Shown here in pieces: positions 62,179 to 64,000 of a DNA stretch of 64,000 nt; positions within the stretch are counted from its first letter, which is position 1; each line of letters opens with the position of its first letter. The translations under genes and the position numbers were made by a program. Source of the stretch: Fragilaria crotonensis (lineage: Eukaryota; Bacillariophyta; Fragilariophyceae; Fragilariales; Fragilariaceae); the NCBI GenBank assembly GCA_022925895.1, contig JAKSYS010000038.1:62001-126000 (forward strand). Reading direction: 5' to 3'. The notes below the pieces were generated by a model. The model was not told the DNA's origin. It was given only the letters and a program-made list of their open reading frames with translations, and searched no databases.

Positions 62179-63487
62179 GTTGACAACAACCTGAAGCTCC
62201 GAATGCAGGAATGTCGTGCTCGTTTGATGGGAATAAAAGCGCGCACTTTTCTAACCTCCTTCGACGAACAACGAACTTTTTTCCTGTCGCCGCGTTCAGT
62301 ACTATTGCCTATTGCCCCCGGCCCCCAGCGGTATGCATATGATACCAAAACAATTTATATGTGGCGTGTACTGTACACTATGCTGCAAGGACTACATTAC
62401 GTTACTCCAGTATGCAAGTGAGTAATCTAACGGGAGTGCACGTACGTTGGAAAAGGGGCAATCCACTGTGTCTTCTTACAAGTACGAGTACCGGTACAGT
62501 AGATAGATAAGCAACTATGAAAAACACTGAAACGTCCCTGTGCTTTATTTCCAATTTCTGGCTTTGTAATCGGAGTAAAAGTTGGTCATTTCATTTGCAC
62601 ATGATGTGTATATTGTGTGCATACATCACCATCGCACACTCTCTATTCACATAATTACTACCGGTAGGATATACAGTAACGCCTTGAAAGGTGCATAATA
62701 ATGTATTTCCAACGCAGTGATGATCGAATTTCGAGTGGTGCACAGAAAGTTCCCGTACCGTGCTGTTTCCCGAAATGATGGACCTCATGAAATGACGAAG
62801 AGTTATAGAGTTGCGGTCCTGCAAACGATGCACCGACCCCTTGTACTGGTAGAGCCCTGACTCCTGACCTGTCTGACCATGATGGGCATTGGACGGTAGT
62901 TGAGGTCGAGGCCGCGGTTGTAACATGGTACGAAGTAAAAACCATCAACTCAGAATAGTTATGAAGCTGTCAGTCCATGGCGAACAAGTATAATTCATAA
63001 TTCCTATGCTCACTGTGTCATGGGGCGCCGTTAGCTAGAACAACCAACCCTGGTTCCAAAAGATTCGAACGAAGAGGGTTTCTCCTGTATCATCACCCTT
63101 GGTCCAAGGTGTCCACATCATGCTTGGCAACAGGAGCTGGAGTAAATGGGGTACATTAGAAGGGACTAGGTGGTGGTTTCCCATGGCTAAGAACTACCGT
63201 AACACGAACGGATGATAGGACTGACGATTCCTCCGTGCTCTGCCGATACGTATGGTACGCTAGTACTTACTATGACTCCATTGTTGCGGTCTGGTATGGA
63301 CGGTACTGCAGTACACTTCAGTACACAGTTGCGATGCTTCTGATCACGGTGCACCCGGATTTTTATATTGGGATATCAGGTGACGTGATACTGTACATGT
63401 GTGTATATATTGGTGAGGTTTTCGTCTCTCAACTCTCGACTACAGTACGACCCGCCTTCTTGCTACCTCGGTTTCAATTGCTGGATC
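62179..63487. other. Divergent spacer, about 1.3 kb
   Basis: No gene seen. It lies between the GPR89 and dihydrouridine synthase genes. Frames on both strands here are short and without motifs; GTAC words occur at 62480-62500 and 63240-63330. The frame of the next gene stays open for a short way upstream of 63488. Confidence 0.45.
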
Positions 63488-64000
63488 ATGAGGCTGTGGC
63501 TGACTGTCCTCGCCTTGATCACGATGCAGAGAAAGAAAGTACTTGGTCTCCAGAAACTGTTCAGCAATCAGCGATTAGTACGCACAGCACTTCATTCAAC
63601 TCAAAACGACCGCAACGGTGCGATTCGACAATCCAAATATGAACAACTTATGGGAGCCACCAAACTGTCGTTGGCGCCCATGATGGAATACACAGATAGG
63701 CACTTTAGACATGTGGTCCGTCTCATATCAAAGAGAACCCTACTGTATACAGAAATGGTGGCCGTCAATGCAATATCGCACGAACGTCGCAGCGTCCAGG
63801 AGGAATTTCGACGCGCCAACCCTCAGGCCGCTGACGAGGAAGTTCGGAAAGGCTACGATGATTATTACCTGCGACGATACTTGGGTCAAGGTCGCATAGA
63901 ACCTCTGGAGGGACCTTCGGTTTTGCAAGTGGGCGGGTCTGACCCCGAGCAGATGCGCGACGCGGCTAGAACTGTCATGGACCTGACCGAACGTGGGATA
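63488..64000 (+). CDS. tRNA-dihydrouridine synthase, DusA type (3' part cut by the window edge)
   Basis: The frame is open from an ATG at 63488 to the end of the window (171 codons). From about residue 54 it matches Dus proteins: KLSLAPMMEYTDRHFRHVVR (FMN-site APM and the DR pair), LISKRTLLYTEMVAVNAI, then LEGPSVLQVGGSDPEQM. The enzyme uses FMN and NADPH to reduce uridines in the tRNA D loop; the DusA-like spacing (ALLYTEMV-type) fits. The first 17 residues (MRLWLTVLALITMQRKK) look like a signal or transit leader, and a second ATG at 63524 (MQRKKVLGLQKLFSN) could give a mitochondrial form. The overlapping longer frame 63235-63642 in another phase is a shadow. Confidence 0.85.
   Translation, partial: MRLWLTVLALITMQRKKVLGLQKLFSNQRLVRTALHSTQNDRNGAIRQSKYEQLMGATKLSLAPMMEYTDRHFRHVVRLISKRTLLYTEMVAVNAISHERRSVQEEFRRANPQAADEEVRKGYDDYYLRRYLGQGRIEPLEGPSVLQVGGSDPEQMRDAARTVMDLTERGI

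Noticed and set aside
63235-63642. Plus-strand frame of 135 codons
   Set aside because: It overlaps the start of the dihydrouridine synthase in another phase and carries no recognisable motif.

Overview
The window is nuclear DNA of a compact stramenopile genome, most likely a diatom. Genes sit on both strands, mostly 0.1-1 kb apart, with one to four exons and short GT-AG introns (about 40-140 bases). Three proteins begin with a signal peptide followed by an alanine-phenylalanine site (NAF, HAF, EAF), the diatom pattern for import into the complex plastid. I cannot name the species.

Layout. 1-8.5 kb: an unrecognised partial gene, a mitochondrial 2-oxoglutarate/malate-type carrier, TRAPPC1/Bet5, a YEATS protein (Yaf9/GAS41), a small membrane protein and a plastid protein. 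8.7-12.1 kb: a 2.76-kb element with inverted ends, packed with hairpin arrays, followed by a hAT-type miniature transposon with an 8-bp target duplication; a second such hAT element lies at 4.0-4.3 kb. 13-24 kb: a CPA2/KEA antiporter, PRP38, a membrane-anchored Rrp6-like exonuclease, a small coiled-coil protein, a SWIM zinc-finger protein (SWS1/ZSWIM7), a repeat-derived stretch and a PAH/AT-hook protein. 25.1-27.6 kb: the most unusual gene, a predicted receptor with an outer ligand-binding domain, one membrane helix, and a cytosolic PARP plus WWE domain. 27.8-47 kb: PAN3, TAF5, TRM10, a DUF1415 protein, POLE2, VMA12, a 1098-residue plastid protein, a SulP transporter and RPN8. 47-64 kb: a SPRY protein, a histidine-box hydroxylase, an EndoU nuclease with a duplicated N-terminal module, a Derlin, a plastid DUF1350 hydrolase, XPC/RAD4, GPR89/GPHR and a partial dihydrouridine synthase.

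The genes are mostly housekeeping (transcription, splicing, RNA turnover, DNA repair and replication, proteostasis, trafficking) and do not form an operon-like system. The spacers are very rich in GTAC words. Several conserved genes (carrier, YAF9, RPN8, SPRY, XPC) are interrupted by single-base gains or losses, mostly in short A/T runs, while their protein similarity continues across the break. Uncorrected assembly errors explain this better than gene death.

Start codons were checked against the sequence. Several long open frames begin at GTG or TTG, and there I moved the start to the first ATG.
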